NCBI RefSeq assembly: GCF_020379485.1
Contig: NC_063452.1
Location: 31,068,770 to 31,132,769 of the forward strand
Reading direction: 5' to 3'
From: Brassica napus
Taxonomy: Eukaryota > Streptophyta > Magnoliopsida > Brassicales > Brassicaceae
Length of the DNA: 64,000 bases
Shown here in pieces: positions 47,178 through 60,300 of the stretch. Made by a program: the position numbers and the translations under genes. The notes beneath the pieces were generated by a model. That model ran no database searches, had not been told where the DNA came from, and saw only the letters and a list, made by a program, of their open reading frames with translations. Positions within the stretch are counted from its first letter, which is position 1, and each line of letters starts with the position of its first letter.

Positions 47178-47836
47178 ATACAATTTTAGCGACAAAAAGA
47201 GGGGTCACACATGCTCTTTGAAGCGTTTCATGTTTACCGGACACAAACGGAGAGAAAACCAGTCTTCATTTGACACTTGTTCTAAGATGTCTAGGCTACA
47301 GTCAGCCTTCTCATCTTCCGGTTACAGAAGGTACTTCCGTCTTAACGTCTAAGATGCCTACGCTAGACCCAAATCTGGGTCTTCTTGGCATGGTTATTGC
47401 AGTGCTCAGGATAATTTGGTATAGGGTAATTTCTCGTCCAAGCCAGGTGGTAAGAAGAGGAAGAGCCATTCTTAACCACAAAACACAACCACAGAACGAT
47501 GCGAGCTTCCATAATAAACCACTATTTGGATATATGCATAGACCGATTTATTAGCATTATTTTCCGGTTAGTTATAACAAACAAGTAAATTAATTTATGT
47601 TTTTTTTGTCAAAAATTAATTTATGTTTAAGCTGTAATAACTTGAAAGCCACAATAATAGCTAACAATACAGAAAGCAGGCACATGTGTAACACAAAGAA
47701 AGATCATAAGATTGCAAAGGTTCCAAAACTAAATTCAAAAGGTGTCTGAAACACTAGTTCGAAGAAGAAACATAAATCAAAATCGATCCTTGTGAAGCAT
47801 ATCCAATAAAGCAGTAACTAGCAACAATAGGCTTGC
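47178..47836 (-). other. 3' flank of RPS18, including its 3' UTR
   Basis: The part next to the stop codon (about 47640-47836) should be 3' UTR, though no polyadenylation site can be fixed. The left part shows short open stretches without motifs. Confidence 0.4.
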
Positions 47837-49640
<1,804 letters not shown>

Positions 49641-49749
49641 TATGATTTGCAGAGATCAGATACGCTAAAGCAGCAAGCCGTCTTCAAGCAGTGACGATCT
49701 CTGCAGAATTGAGCACAAAACAAAAGAGGACTGCCAAAGGTTTTTCAGC

Positions 49750-49782
49750 TCTTTATATAGATACCTCATTATTAGGGTTATC
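49750..49782 (-). promoter_or_regulatory. RPS18 core promoter: TATA box and telo-box
   Basis: On the minus strand CTATATAAAG lies at 49751-49760, about 110 bp upstream of the ATG. TAACCCTAAT, a telo-box-like word, lies just upstream at 49771-49780. Telo-boxes close to the TATA box are characteristic of plant ribosomal protein genes and couple them to growth. The transcription start should lie about 25-35 bp downstream of the TATA box, near 49720-49730. Confidence 0.6.
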
Positions 49783-50390
49783 GTAATACTGAGCCTTTCA
49801 AAGACCATTATACCCATCATAAAATTAATGATTTTTATATAAATACATTCAGTATACAAATTCTATTCATGGTCTGTACGATTTTTTTTTTCCTCAAATG
49901 ATTTATTAATGTGTCTAGGCTCAAATGGACTTAACCTAACAAACTATAAAACCAAAAACCCAAGAAGAAGGCCATATTTTACAAACGATGGCCGTAGCCC
50001 AAAGAGAGAAAACCGTAGAAGAAAGAAAACAAAGCCGGTGAAGAGCCACCGTCACACCAAGAAGTGTGACACGGAGACAAAGCCGGCCGTCCATCACCGA
50101 AAGAGAAGGCAAAAGCACCGGAGGCAGAGACGAGAGATCACCAAGGAAAGGTGCATCTCCGGAAACAGGAACCGGTCGGTGAAACCCAAAGCCGGTTGAA
50201 AGATGCCGGAAACAAACCGCCAATATAAACAAAAGCTTCGTCCCATCTCTATCTCTATGAAAGATCGAGGTGAGGGAACAGAGAAGAGAGAGAAGTTTTT
50301 TTGTCTAAAATTTATAATACTTTAGTTGTAAAAAGTATGCAATCTAAGTTTGGTGTCTAGTTTGTTATTTATAATACTACGATGTGGACC
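49783..50390. other. Upstream of RPS18, no supported gene
   Basis: A 96-codon plus-strand ORF (49909-50199) is extremely basic, with Arg/Lys/His runs and no motif. It matches a GC-richer CCGG-containing patch rather than a real gene. At about 50380-50400 the minus strand reads CGTGATTTCACG with a GGGTCC flank, which may be a decayed Helitron 3' hairpin. Confidence 0.35.
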
Positions 50391-50399
50391 CCGTGAAAT

Positions 50400-50890
50400 C
50401 ACGAAGCAAAGTTAATATTAAGGTTTCAATATTAATTTTCTATGATTATATATTAAATGTTTTAAAAAATAAAAATATATGAGTTTTTAAAATATATATA
50501 ATTATTTTTAAAATAAAAACATTAAAGATGAAAATAAGATTATTTGAATTTTATTATAAATATAAGATATTGAAAACACTAAAGCCAAAGTGATGCAACC
50601 CTTCAAAATTATTAAATTTTCAATATTATTTTTAAAAGTATTATACATTAAATGTTTAAAACAAAAATGATGATGTATAAATGTTTTTAAAAATATAAAT
50701 AAATGATATAGTTAAAAATAAAAGCATTGAAGATGAAAATAAGATTATTATAAATAAAAGATATTAAAAACACTTATGCCAAAATGATGCAATCCTTCAG
50801 AATTATTAGGTTAACTAATCAAAATTAAAATTTCAATATTATATTTAAAATGATTATAAATTAAATGTTGAAAACAATAAGTTTTATATA
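50400..50890. repeat. Degenerate direct repeats, unit about 210 bp
   Basis: An AT-rich unit containing TTTCAATATTA, ATATTAAATGTTT, GATGAAAATAAGATTATT and CCAAAGTGATGCAACCCTTCA occurs twice (about 50420-50610 and 50622-50800). The start of a third copy is at about 50835-50880. Units differ by many substitutions and small gaps. There is no coding potential. Confidence 0.5.
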
Positions 50891-52057
50891 TTTGTTAACT
50901 TATTGATTTTTCTATCATGAAATGGTTCAGTGAAAATGTACAATGATTAATTTTCTTATAATATATAACTCTTTAATGAATAAACATATGTTTTTTTCTT
51001 AATTGATCAAATATTTAAAAAGTTTTTATTATGAAATGGTTTGATGTTTAAGCTTCTGAAATATACAATTTTCGATTATGAAAAATATTCAATAAAATGG
51101 TTAATATTAAGTTTCAGAAAAGAAATATTCTTTAAGGAACACCTTTTTTGTTTAATTGAAACTATGATTTCATACTCATGTTCCTAAATGAAATTAAAGC
51201 CCATAGATTAGAGATTATGAGCAAACTCAACCATTAGATTGATTTTTTCTATAAACAATTGATTACATCTGCGAAAAATAAAAAAGAACTCGGAGATAAA
51301 TCAAGAAGTAATTGGGGAGCAATTGTATGAACATTTGATGGATTTCTGTTTTAAATATGTTTGTGAAGTAATAATGGAGAAATAAAGAAACCAATTTGTT
51401 ATAGGTTTCTGTTTTAAAAACGTTCAATATATAAGATTCTGAAAGGTACAAGTTTTTGTTTTAAAAAGGTTCACTATATAAGTTTTTGAAGAGGTAGGTA
51501 CCTTGCTACTCCAAAAGGTATGTGTTTCTTTAGAAGGAAACTTTACAAGTAAATTAATATTCCTTAAATCATAACACTGAAAATCACACCTCATTTTTTA
51601 ATTTAACAAATAAAAATAATTATGAAAGGGTATGTTTGTTATTCTTAACAAATATAAATGATTTATGAAAAGGTACATTAGTTAATCTAAATGGGATGTA
51701 TTGTTTGGAAAAAAGAGAATATTCAAAAAAGAGTTGCAATTTGTATTGTTTGGGTGATGTAAACATTCTTAGGAAGAGTGTATTATATCCCCCTAGTTTA
51801 TAAAAAAAAATATTGACTGTTGGTGATACTACTATATCGACATGTATATTTTTTTTAAATGTGCCATTGTTATATGAGGGAACGCGTTGGTTCGGGATGA
51901 CAAAATACCTCGCTTGTGTTAATAAATGATGGTGTCACTTATTGTATAAATTAAATCAACCATGGCCATTGGATTGTATAAATTAAATCAATCCTGACCA
52001 TTAGATATAATAGTTGTATAACGGGAAAACAAAACTAACTTCAGTTTTATGAAAATA
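50891..52057. other. AT-rich intergenic sequence
   Basis: No gene is supported. It holds short repeated words such as GTATAAATTAAATCAA(C/T)C (near 51948 and 51977) and TTCA(C/A)TATATAAG. It is probably transposon-derived, but no ends were found. Confidence 0.4.
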
Positions 52058-52530
52058 CTAGTAGTGTGCCCGCATTACGCACAGGTTGTTTGACATATGT
52101 GCTATTCAAATTTGTGAATTATTTTGTTGGTTATTGGTGAAATTTGATATGCAGGTTTTTTGTGCAAGTGGATAAATGTTTAATAGTTTTAGTGTTGAAT
52201 CATGTAAATACAGCTGTTTTAAGCAGTTTTAGCCAATGTATGAGATGATTGCATGACATGTCGGTGATGGTTTTTTATGACTGCATAACTCTAGATATGA
52301 TATCTCATTGGATGTCTCGAAGAAATTGTTCAAAACTTGATAGTGGTTTATATGCATTCATTTTTTAACTTATTTTGTGTAAGAGATTGTTGTTGTTTTT
52401 TGTGTGATGGAAATTTTGATTTATATAGTCATGTAAAATGTATGTTAAATAAGACATTTTATTTTTGGCATGCCAGTGTAATTAATCGTGAAATTTTATT
52501 GAGTTAATTATGAAAATGGTTTTGTAGTGT

Positions 52531-52555
52531 GGGGGGGGGGGGGGGGGGGGGGGGG
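52531..52555. repeat. Poly(G) tract, 25 bases
   Basis: There is an uninterrupted run of 25 G on the plus strand. Such tracts are rare in plant DNA, unstable and able to form G-quadruplexes. The length may not be exact because of sequencing or assembly limits. Confidence 0.8.
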
Positions 52556-52565
52556 TATATAAATT

Positions 52566-53075
52566 GTCGGGGGTAACTTGGTGTTCCGTTTGCTAAACCA
52601 ATTTATCAATACATTTGTGGGTATTTATTAATTTCACTATGGAATCTTTTTTTTTATTAATTTCACTATGGAATCTTTATTTGGTTTGTTTAGTTATATG
52701 TAGGTTTTATTAAAAAAATCAATCACTCTTTTATGTATTTGTATTTAGCTGAGTTTCTCTATATTATGTGCATGTGACACTAAGAATGTTGTTATAAGTT
52801 GGGGTATAAATTAATTTGGTATTAAAAAGGCTATTCATATATTGGTAAGGTTCAGTAATTAAGTTTGGGGGTCATTTTTTTTTGTCGGGGGTAACTTAAT
52901 TGGTGTGCCGTTTGCCAAATTAATTTATCAATACATTTGTGTTATTTATTAATTTCACTATAGAATCTTTATTTGGTTTATTTAGTTATATGTAGGTTTT
53001 ATTACAAAAATCAATCATTGTTTCTGAGTTTCTCTATATTATGTGCATTTGACACTAAGAATGTTCTTATAAGTT
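52566..53075. repeat. Imperfect direct repeat, two copies
   Basis: Copy 1 is about 52566-52800 and copy 2 about 52884-53075. Both begin GTCGGGGGTAACTT and continue through AATTTATCAATACATTTGTG, TTAGTTATATGTAGGTTTTA and GTTTCTCTATATTATGTGCA. Copy 1 has a further internal duplication of ATTAATTTCACTATGGAATC. It lies in the presumed Helitron interior. Confidence 0.65.
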
Positions 53076-54040
53076 TGAGCATATCTATCTTCACTCCATA
53101 ATTTACTGCAAAATAAAATTTGAAATAGAGTAATGAAAAAACAAAAAAAAGTAATTACTCCATAAATAGAGTAATTTTTTTAATTTTTTATTCATACTTT
53201 ATTTTCCACTCTATTTTTTGAAATAAATTATAGAGTGGAAATGGAGATGTCTTTAAGGTAATTTTTTATAGAAAAAATCATGAGTATAATTCATGCGTAG
53301 TTTTTTTGGGATTTACGTTGCACTCAGATGGTTTAAACTGTCTGTCTATGTACTGTAGCTTGTATATGTGGCTTTGTATGTCGTCTCTGGGGAGCTTTAA
53401 CTTAATTAGTTATGGCTTTGCTTAGGTTGGAATTTTTTTTTAATAGACATAATGGAATTTTTTTGCAATAGTAGTTGAACGTGTAAACAAAGCAAAATCC
53501 CAAGGGAGAAAAAGTCTGATTATCTAGTGTATTGAGTGGATTATTAGAGACATCAGATATTCATGTTTCGGGAAATGATGGCAACTTCTGTCCCTCAACC
53601 GCCACTGTTAGAGGCTTTAGAGCTATCCAGATGTAATCAGTATTAATCACTGGTTTTCCAACATATTTAGTTTTTCAGGACTTGTTAAAGATTATAACTG
53701 GCTAATGGTCCTTTGATTAAGTGATAAACTTTCTTGCCTAATTTGTGAAAGAATTTTGTATATTCATTGATTAAGAAAAACAAAATACAATGAATTAATG
53801 GAGGATAATCGTTTAAAAAAAATTAATTAGCAAAATATTTTTTAGAACACGTCTAAATTGAGGTTGCGCTATGTCTAAGATAAGATTTACTTAGAATATA
53901 TTCGGTAACATTTGTGTATTTATTGTTTGGCAGCTAGTGTGCTTTTTATAAAGAAGGACCAAGACTATTGCAAAAACAAAAACTCACATTGGACCAATTT
54001 GATTGGTTCCCTTAGACGAGTGACATCGATTATTTATGGA
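53076..54040. other. AT-rich sequence, no gene seen
   Basis: The stretch contains inverted words around 53150-53240 (ACTCCATAAATAGAGTAA and related) that could be the core of a small palindromic element. No open reading frame shows a domain. Confidence 0.35.
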
Positions 54041-54826
54041 TCTTATATATTAAAACAGAGTTCACAACCTTTGTATTTTTTTAAAAAGTTGGACCTAATA
54101 GATATATTCTTAAAAAGTCATGTTACATTTAATCTCAAATATTATCATTTAAATTTTGGGTCTACCATAAATTTTTATTATAGGTTATCAATAATTAGAT
54201 TTAAACAATAGATAATCCATTGAATTTATAGATATTATAAATTAAATAGATATAATTTAATGTTGTAATACTATACATCCATATGTTAATAATTTAAATA
54301 TTTGTCGATGTTAACTTTTAAAATTATAAAGATTTTTTTTTAATAACAAAAATCATATTATCTAACAATGATTAATCTTTACTACCTTAAACCAATGAAA
54401 ACAAATTTTAAACTATATAGTTTATTTTAAAAATTAAACAAAAAATAAATGTTTAATTATTTACTCGATAATATAAATCTATGAAGCGAAAAGTTTAATT
54501 TTTTAAAAACTTTATAAATTTGTGAAATGTTATAATATTTTTGAATATGACAATAAAACAATATTTTACTAATCTTTATATATATAGTTACGATTTTAAT
54601 AATGAAATAATAATCCGAATATATATATATTGAAGAAGATACAAATACATGTGAAAGTTTGAAACAATCTATTCAGTGAAAAAAATATACTGTAAACTTA
54701 TTATGTTTTAAAAATTGATAGACACAATATATATTATAATATATATTAATTTAGAATTGAAAACAAAATATTTATATAAAAATAAATAAAAACAAAAATC
54801 TACGCAGTTGGGCGGTCGAGATCTAG
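54041..54826 (+). mobile_element. Complete non-autonomous Helitron, 786 bp
   Basis: The 5' end TCTTATATATTAAAACAGAG is a characteristic Brassicaceae Helitron start. The 3' end has a weakened hairpin (TACGC, loop, GGCGG at about 54801-54814) followed by GTCGAGATCTAG. It sits between A (54040) and T (54827) with no target duplication, as Helitrons do. The body is AT-rich without Rep/Hel coding, so it needs an autonomous partner. The 99-codon ORF over its left part (53912-54211) spans the border and is not a gene. Confidence 0.75.
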
Positions 54827-55179
54827 TTTGATTATTATATTTGTTTTGGAAAGCATTTGATTCGTTTTGCTAATGATGTGTCGTGGGTGCTTTTAGTAGC
54901 GCCTTCCTTGCGACATTTGAGTGGGCTATCTTACTGAATACAATACGTTTTTGAATCTGACGGCATAATTATTTATTGGGCTTTAGGGCCTCATATACTT
55001 ATACATACGTTCTCTTTTTTATTAACAGATGTTGTTGTCTCCATGGGCCTTATTAATTGGGCCACTTGTAGACGAAATTAATCGAATCCACAGCAAAATC
55101 GCAAGCTCTGATCTCCTGATTCTTATGAGATCCAGTGTCTTCCTCCACCGCACAACGCTTTTGAGCCACTACTTGCCAC
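54827..55179. other. Downstream flank of the 55.2-kb gene
   Basis: Short open stretches at 55029-55247 on both strands overlap the end of the gene and show no domain. Part may be its 3' UTR or a decayed C-terminal extension. Confidence 0.35.
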
Positions 55180-55563
55180 CTATCCGCCGTCGCATCTCCC
55201 GAGACCAGGACAAAGAAGCTCGACCGAATCACCGACAACTTTCTCAAACTGAGCAGGATCGAGCTTTACGATTACCCAATCCTCTTCAGCCATAAACGTA
55301 ACCTCCGCCGTGTCTATAGATGCCGGTGATCTTGCCACCCACGCATCTGGCTCAGCTGAGAACAGAGCCGCGGAGAAGACGGCTTTTAATGTGAAGCTGA
55401 AGAGGTTCGAAGCTGCGTTGTAGATTAATGTGAATAAGGAGATTAGAGCGTTCACGGAACTGGGATTGAAAGGAGGCGGAGGCGATGAGAGCACGATGTT
55501 CTCGATGGTTGTTGAGCAGCTGCCAACTTTTAAATCGTCTAGGAAAATGCTTGAATTCGCCAT
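55180..55563 (-). CDS. Unidentified small plant protein, 127 residues
   Basis: The ORF starts MANSSIFLDDLKVGSCSTTI and ends GLGRCDGG. It has a hydrophobic central segment (NALISLFTLIYNAASNLFSF, about residues 38-57), possibly membrane-associated, and an Ala-rich part (LKAVFSAALFSAEPDAW). A mixed segment (EEDWVIVKLDPAQFEKVVGD) follows. I do not recognise the family. Coding-like composition and a convincing promoter (TATA box about 70 bp upstream, telo-box, two TGGGCC words) favour a real host gene. The protein ends abruptly, so it may continue in an unseen exon or be truncated; other frames stay open for about 60 codons downstream. Confidence 0.5.
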   Translation of the reverse strand: MANSSIFLDDLKVGSCSTTIENIVLSSPPPPFNPSSVNALISLFTLIYNAASNLFSFTLKAVFSAALFSAEPDAWVARSPASIDTAEVTFMAEEDWVIVKLDPAQFEKVVGDSVELLCPGLGRCDGG

Positions 55564-55628
55564 ATTTCGAGTTGATGCTTGACAGAGTTTGTTTTCGAGA
55601 GATGTAGTTCTTCATCGCTTTCTACGAA

Positions 55629-55885
55629 CATTTATAGGTGGGGTTGCAATAGGGTCACCGTAGATGATGATGGAGCTGATTAAATGCGAGAGAGTGGGAG
55701 GAGAGGTCGAAATGACTTAAATGATTGGAGTAATGTAGGAAAAAAAAACAGAAACTGAAAACGTTAGAGAGACTTCGATGGGATAGGGTCAGTCGGCCGA
55801 CTCTTTTCTCCTCTTCCACCCATCTAATGAAAGAAACCCTAAATAAATCATGGCCCAGTATGAGAAACAAAGTAGTGGGCCAATG
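55629..55885 (-). promoter_or_regulatory. Promoter of the 55.2-kb gene
   Basis: On the minus strand CTATAAATG lies at 55629-55637 (TATA box). On the plus strand GAAACCCTAAA lies at about 55831-55841 (telo-box), with TGGCCCA and GTGGGCCAAT near 55850-55885 (site II-type TGGGCY words). Telo-box plus site II is the usual combination for growth- and translation-related plant genes. A decayed insertion cannot be excluded. Confidence 0.5.
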
Positions 55886-56019
55886 AAGAAAAACACATCG
55901 TATTAGTAAAATAACACGGGAATAGAAACGCACCGTATTAGTATTAATAAAGATGATACGTGACATTTTTTCCCCTAAGGAGAAAAAAAGGGCCTACTTT
56001 ATTGGTACAGATAGATAGA

Positions 56020-56335
56020 CAAACTCTTATAGTGAAAATATAACTCTTAAAACTAATAAATAAATTTATTAAGATATTATAACTACTTTTTAAAAAAGTT
56101 TCAATATATAGTTGCACGTTGAAAAAATGTAGAAATACACTTATTAAAATATTTTAACTACTTCTAAAAAGTTTTTCAATAGTTGTATGTTGGGAAAACA
56201 AATTTAATCTCAATTTTTTTAATGAAAAGACGCAACTCTTAAAGCAAATATTGTACAAATATACTTATTTAGATATTATAATTACTTTTTAAAAAATTCT
56301 AATAATTGCATGTTGGAAAAACAAAACTAATCATT
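56020..56335. repeat. Three degenerate direct repeats of about 100 bp
   Basis: The unit includes CAACTCTTAAA, ATACTTATT, GATATTATAATTACTTTTT and TAGTTGTATGTTGGAAAAAC. Copies lie at about 56030-56120, 56125-56200 (shorter) and 56230-56325. There is no coding. It is probably transposon-derived. Confidence 0.5.
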
Positions 56336-56417
56336 TTTTTTTGAACATGCAAAACTCATTAATAATAATCCTAATTAATGTCCAAAGATGCAATTTTTCA
56401 TTTTAACATTGTGTCTT

Positions 56418-56953
56418 GAGAAATTGTCACATATACCACATTCATAGTACCACTTTTCATGTCTACACTAATCATTTTTACCCTCACTTTTAATGAATGG
56501 CATAAGATAATTATACATATAGGGTTAACTAATCTAGACTTAGGGTTTAGAGTTGGGGAGTGGAGTAGGCTTTTTGGAATATGAAATTTAAGATTATAAT
56601 AAATATATAAATAAATACTTAAAATTTTTTAAAAAATTTAAAAAATAGTTTCAAACATAATTTTCAATTTTCAAAAAGAAAATTTGAAAAAAATTAAAAA
56701 AAGAATTTCGAAAAAAATTCAAAAAAAGAAAATTTATAAAAAAGTTCGAATTTGAAAAAGTATAATTCGAAAACATAAATTATTTTTTTCTTTTTTCCTT
56801 TTTTATTTATTTAAATAATGGTTTATTATATATATAGAACAATGGTATAAGAGTCTTTGCCACTTAATGAAGAATATATTTTTGAAAATATCCTTTTAAT
56901 GGTGGTAAAGATGAAAAATGGTGCCATGAAAGTGGTAAACATGAAATTTCTAC
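56418..56953. mobile_element. Mutator-type MITE, 536 bp
   Basis: A perfect 9-bp duplication TTGTGTCTT flanks it (56409-56417 and 56954-56962). The ends are imperfect inverted repeats of about 45-50 bp: GAGAAATTGTCACATATACC on the left and GTAGAAATTTCATGTTTACC read inward from the right, followed by matching CAC(A/T)TTCAT(A/G)G. A 9-bp TSD with long degenerate inverted repeats is the mark of Mutator-like elements. The interior is very A/T-rich and non-coding. Confidence 0.8.
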
Positions 56954-57361
56954 TTGTGTCTTTTGGTTTTATGAGTTGTATTGTTTTTTTTTAAGTTGTC
57001 AAAATGTAGAAATATGAATTTCTTCATCTTAATGATGCGTTTCTTCATCATAAAAGTTGCATAAATTTGTTTTTATTTGTCAAAATGTCTAAAATGTAAC
57101 TTTCACTCTAACAATGTATCTTTCATCTTAAGAGGTTGCATTGGTTTAAAATAAACTGTCAAAATGTATAGTATGTAGTTTTTCATATTAATAACTTTTT
57201 ATCCTAAATTTGCATAAGTTTTTTAATGAGTTATCTATTTTTTTTTTTTTTTTTTGACGTCGAAAGGCTCATTCTATTACTCAGATTTGAGGTGGTCTGG
57301 GTAACCAAACCGGAATAGAACAACCAATAAAAAGTAACTCCTATGGAAAGATCTCGCAGTC

Positions 57362-60300
57362 TTAGCTAAAAAATATGAAATCTGAAATCTGGTTCCGCGC
57401 CCGTGGAACATGAATAATGCTGAAGTCCGGGAAGCATATTTGTAACGTCTCTATCCTCTCCAACTCCGTCGCAAAAATTGGCCACGCCTGAGGGTCCTTT
57501 ATCATTGCAATCAGCTCCTTACAATCTATCCCGAAGCTCTGACATGTTGAGTGTTGAAGCATATTCTCCATCGCTCATCTCAGTGCTTCTACTTCCGAAT
57601 GCAAGGCTGATTCGCGTCGAGTGAAATTCCTTGTTCCCATAAGTTGAATGTTCCCACCACTGTCCATCCATACCCATCCGCATCCACTGAATTGAGCAGA
57701 AGATGTCTAAGATCCATCTAATAAGCAGATATTAGCCAAGCTTATGACTTGGGTTACCACAGGGTTATTATCCTGTACCACTGGTTGTACCACTTCGTTA
57801 GCATCAAACCAGGCTTTGCATTCACTTTCTGCATGTCGAACTAGTTCCAAAGGATCTCTATCTATACCCCTGAAAAGTTTATCATTCCTAGCCTTCCAAA
57901 TATACCATATTATCCAGGGATAAGGATCCATGTCTAGTTCTGGTTTAATAATGCTATTCTTCCTCCAAAACAGATAGTCCATATTTGTGTAGACACTTGA
58001 TACGGGAAATATATCTGGGCTTGTCGGAGTCGACGATAATGACCAAACTTGGAGAGCTGGCGGACATTCAAAAACGGCATGGGTTACTGTTTCCTCTAGT
58101 TCTCCACATCTTGGACAGTAATTGTCACACCTCATATTGCGTCTTGTTAAGTTTCTCGTTACTGCCACATGATCAATTAACAGTTGCCATATAAGATGAC
58201 ATATCTTCTTCGGCGCCTTTATCTGCCACACAAAGGCTTGGAGCTTAGTGATGCTTGGCTCTAGAACTTCCTTCTCAGCCGATGGCTTTAGTACATTCTG
58301 AGCCACCCAGTATCCAGATTTGACCGTGTATTGGCCATTCCTTGTGTAGCTCCAGCAAAAAGTATCCCGACTATGAGTTGAGCTTATGGCTAGACTCCTT
58401 ATGAGAGGTATGTCCTCAAGACTGACATAACTCTCCAATAGACCAATGTCCCATTCCTTCGATACCTGGTCAATAAGATCGCTGACTCTCATATTCGGGT
58501 GCATAGCTGGCGCTATGGGAATAGCTGGCCTCGCAGGAGTCGTTGAAACCCACGGGTCCTCCCACACCTTGACTTCATACCCTGAATGTATCTTCTGTCT
58601 GATCCCCAGTAATAACAACTTCCTTGCGGCAGAAATGCTTGTCCACACATAGGATGGGCTGGTAGCAGTGTTCGCTCTTAATGGAGAACTCAATCTATAG
58701 TATCTTCCCCACAAGACCCGTGCAACCAAAGAATCAGGGAATTGAACTAGCATCCATAATTGTTTTGCCAATAGCGCCAAGTTGAACTCATGGATCATAC
58801 GGAAACCGATCCCACCCTCCTCTCTTGGTAAACAAACTTTTTCCCACTTTGCCCAGTGTATCCCTCTTTTTGGTGGATTTGAACTCAACCAGAATTGTGC
58901 AATGACACTAGCAAGGTTTTCACATATCTCCAATGGGAGTAGGAAAGTAGACATCACGTATGTCGGTAGAGCGAGCAAAATGGATTTTATCAGCACTTCC
59001 TTCCCTCCTTTCGATAGCCATCTGCCTGTCCATCAATTCACTCTATGCATCAACTTATCCTTTAGAAATGCAAAAAGTTTGCACTTGGAACCACTTATTT
59101 CTTCTGGGATACCAAGATAGGTTCTCATTCCTCCCTCGTTCTGTATTCCAAGCACATCTTTAAGCTCTTGTCTCATAGTCACATTAATCCGCTTACCAAA
59201 GAGTAAGGACGATTTATCAAAGTTAATACATTGTCCAGATGCTTTGCCATATTTCCTGACTACTTTCATTACTTCTTCACATTCACGGGGCTCCGCCTTA
59301 CAGAACAAAAGGCTATCATCAGCAAAGAGAAGGTGGGATACCCACGGACACGCGCGTATGACGCGCATCCCTGTTATCTTCCCTTGGATCTCTGCATGAT
59401 TAAGAAGGCTAACGAGCGCTTCCGTGCAAAGAATAAAAATGAAAGGAGACAAAGGATCTCCTTGACGTAAACCTCTACCTGGAACAATATTTCCTCTTGG
59501 CTCTCCATTCATAAGGACCTTATATTTCACCAACGTAATACACCGCATTATCCAGGTGAACCATGTCTCTGAGAACCCCATCTTGACAGCTTCAATAAAG
59601 GACCATTCCATCCTGTCATATGCCTTGCTCATGTCTATCTTGATGGCCATTCTCTTATTGCGTCCACTAGGTTTAGTTCTGAGAGCGTGGAACATCTCCT
59701 GAGCAATCATGATGTTGTCAGAGATCTGTCTCCCAGCAACAAAGGCCGACTGAGTCTCTGATATCAATCCTGGTAGCACTTTCTTTAATCTCTGGCATAA
59801 GACCTTAGAGATTATCTTGTAACTGACGTTACATAAGCTAATGGGTGTAAACTGAGCCATCTCATTAGGTCTCGTTATCTTCGGGATGAGACATATATTT
59901 GAATCATTCAGTCCAGTCGTCACCGTCCCCTCAAAAAGGAATTTATTGACCATAAGAGTCAAATCCTCCTTTACTATATCCCAGAATTTCTGATAAAAAA
60001 GCGCAGTCATCCCATCTGGTCCTGGGGCCTTCTCCGGATGCATAGCAAAGAGCGCCAGTTTGATCTCCCATTCAGAGACCAGAGCTGTAAGGTTATCATT
60101 CATAGCACCAGTGATCGACGCTGGAACTTGAGAAAGTGCATCTTCAATATCATCTGGATTCGATGACTCAAAGATCTTTCTAAAATAACTAGTAGCAATG
60201 GCTACTAATCCTTCTTCATCCTCAACTATGTTTCCATTCTCATCTAGGAGCTGTGTGATCTTATTCCTTGCTCTTCTTTGCTTTGTTAAGGCATGAAAAA

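Larger units (their letters stand above)
52058..53900 (-). mobile_element. Helitron 3' terminus on the minus strand; right extent unknown
   Basis: Read on the minus strand the sequence ends TGTGCGTAATGCGGGCACAC then TACTAG and a T. This is a weakened GC hairpin followed by CTAG-T, as at Brassicaceae Helitron 3' ends. CTAG is at 52058-52061. The element must extend to the right, but no 5' TC terminus was found before the next Helitron at 54041. The given right end is only a guess. There is no coding capacity. Confidence 0.5.

Noticed and set aside
49909..50199. 96-codon plus-strand ORF, very basic
   Set aside because: It has no domain, an extreme Arg/Lys/His bias and no promoter or splice logic. 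It reads like repeat-derived or chance sequence.
50380..50400. Possible third decayed Helitron 3' end on the minus strand
   Set aside because: CGTGATTTCACG forms a hairpin with a GC-rich flank, but the CTRR end is missing. It is mentioned only as context, not called as an element.
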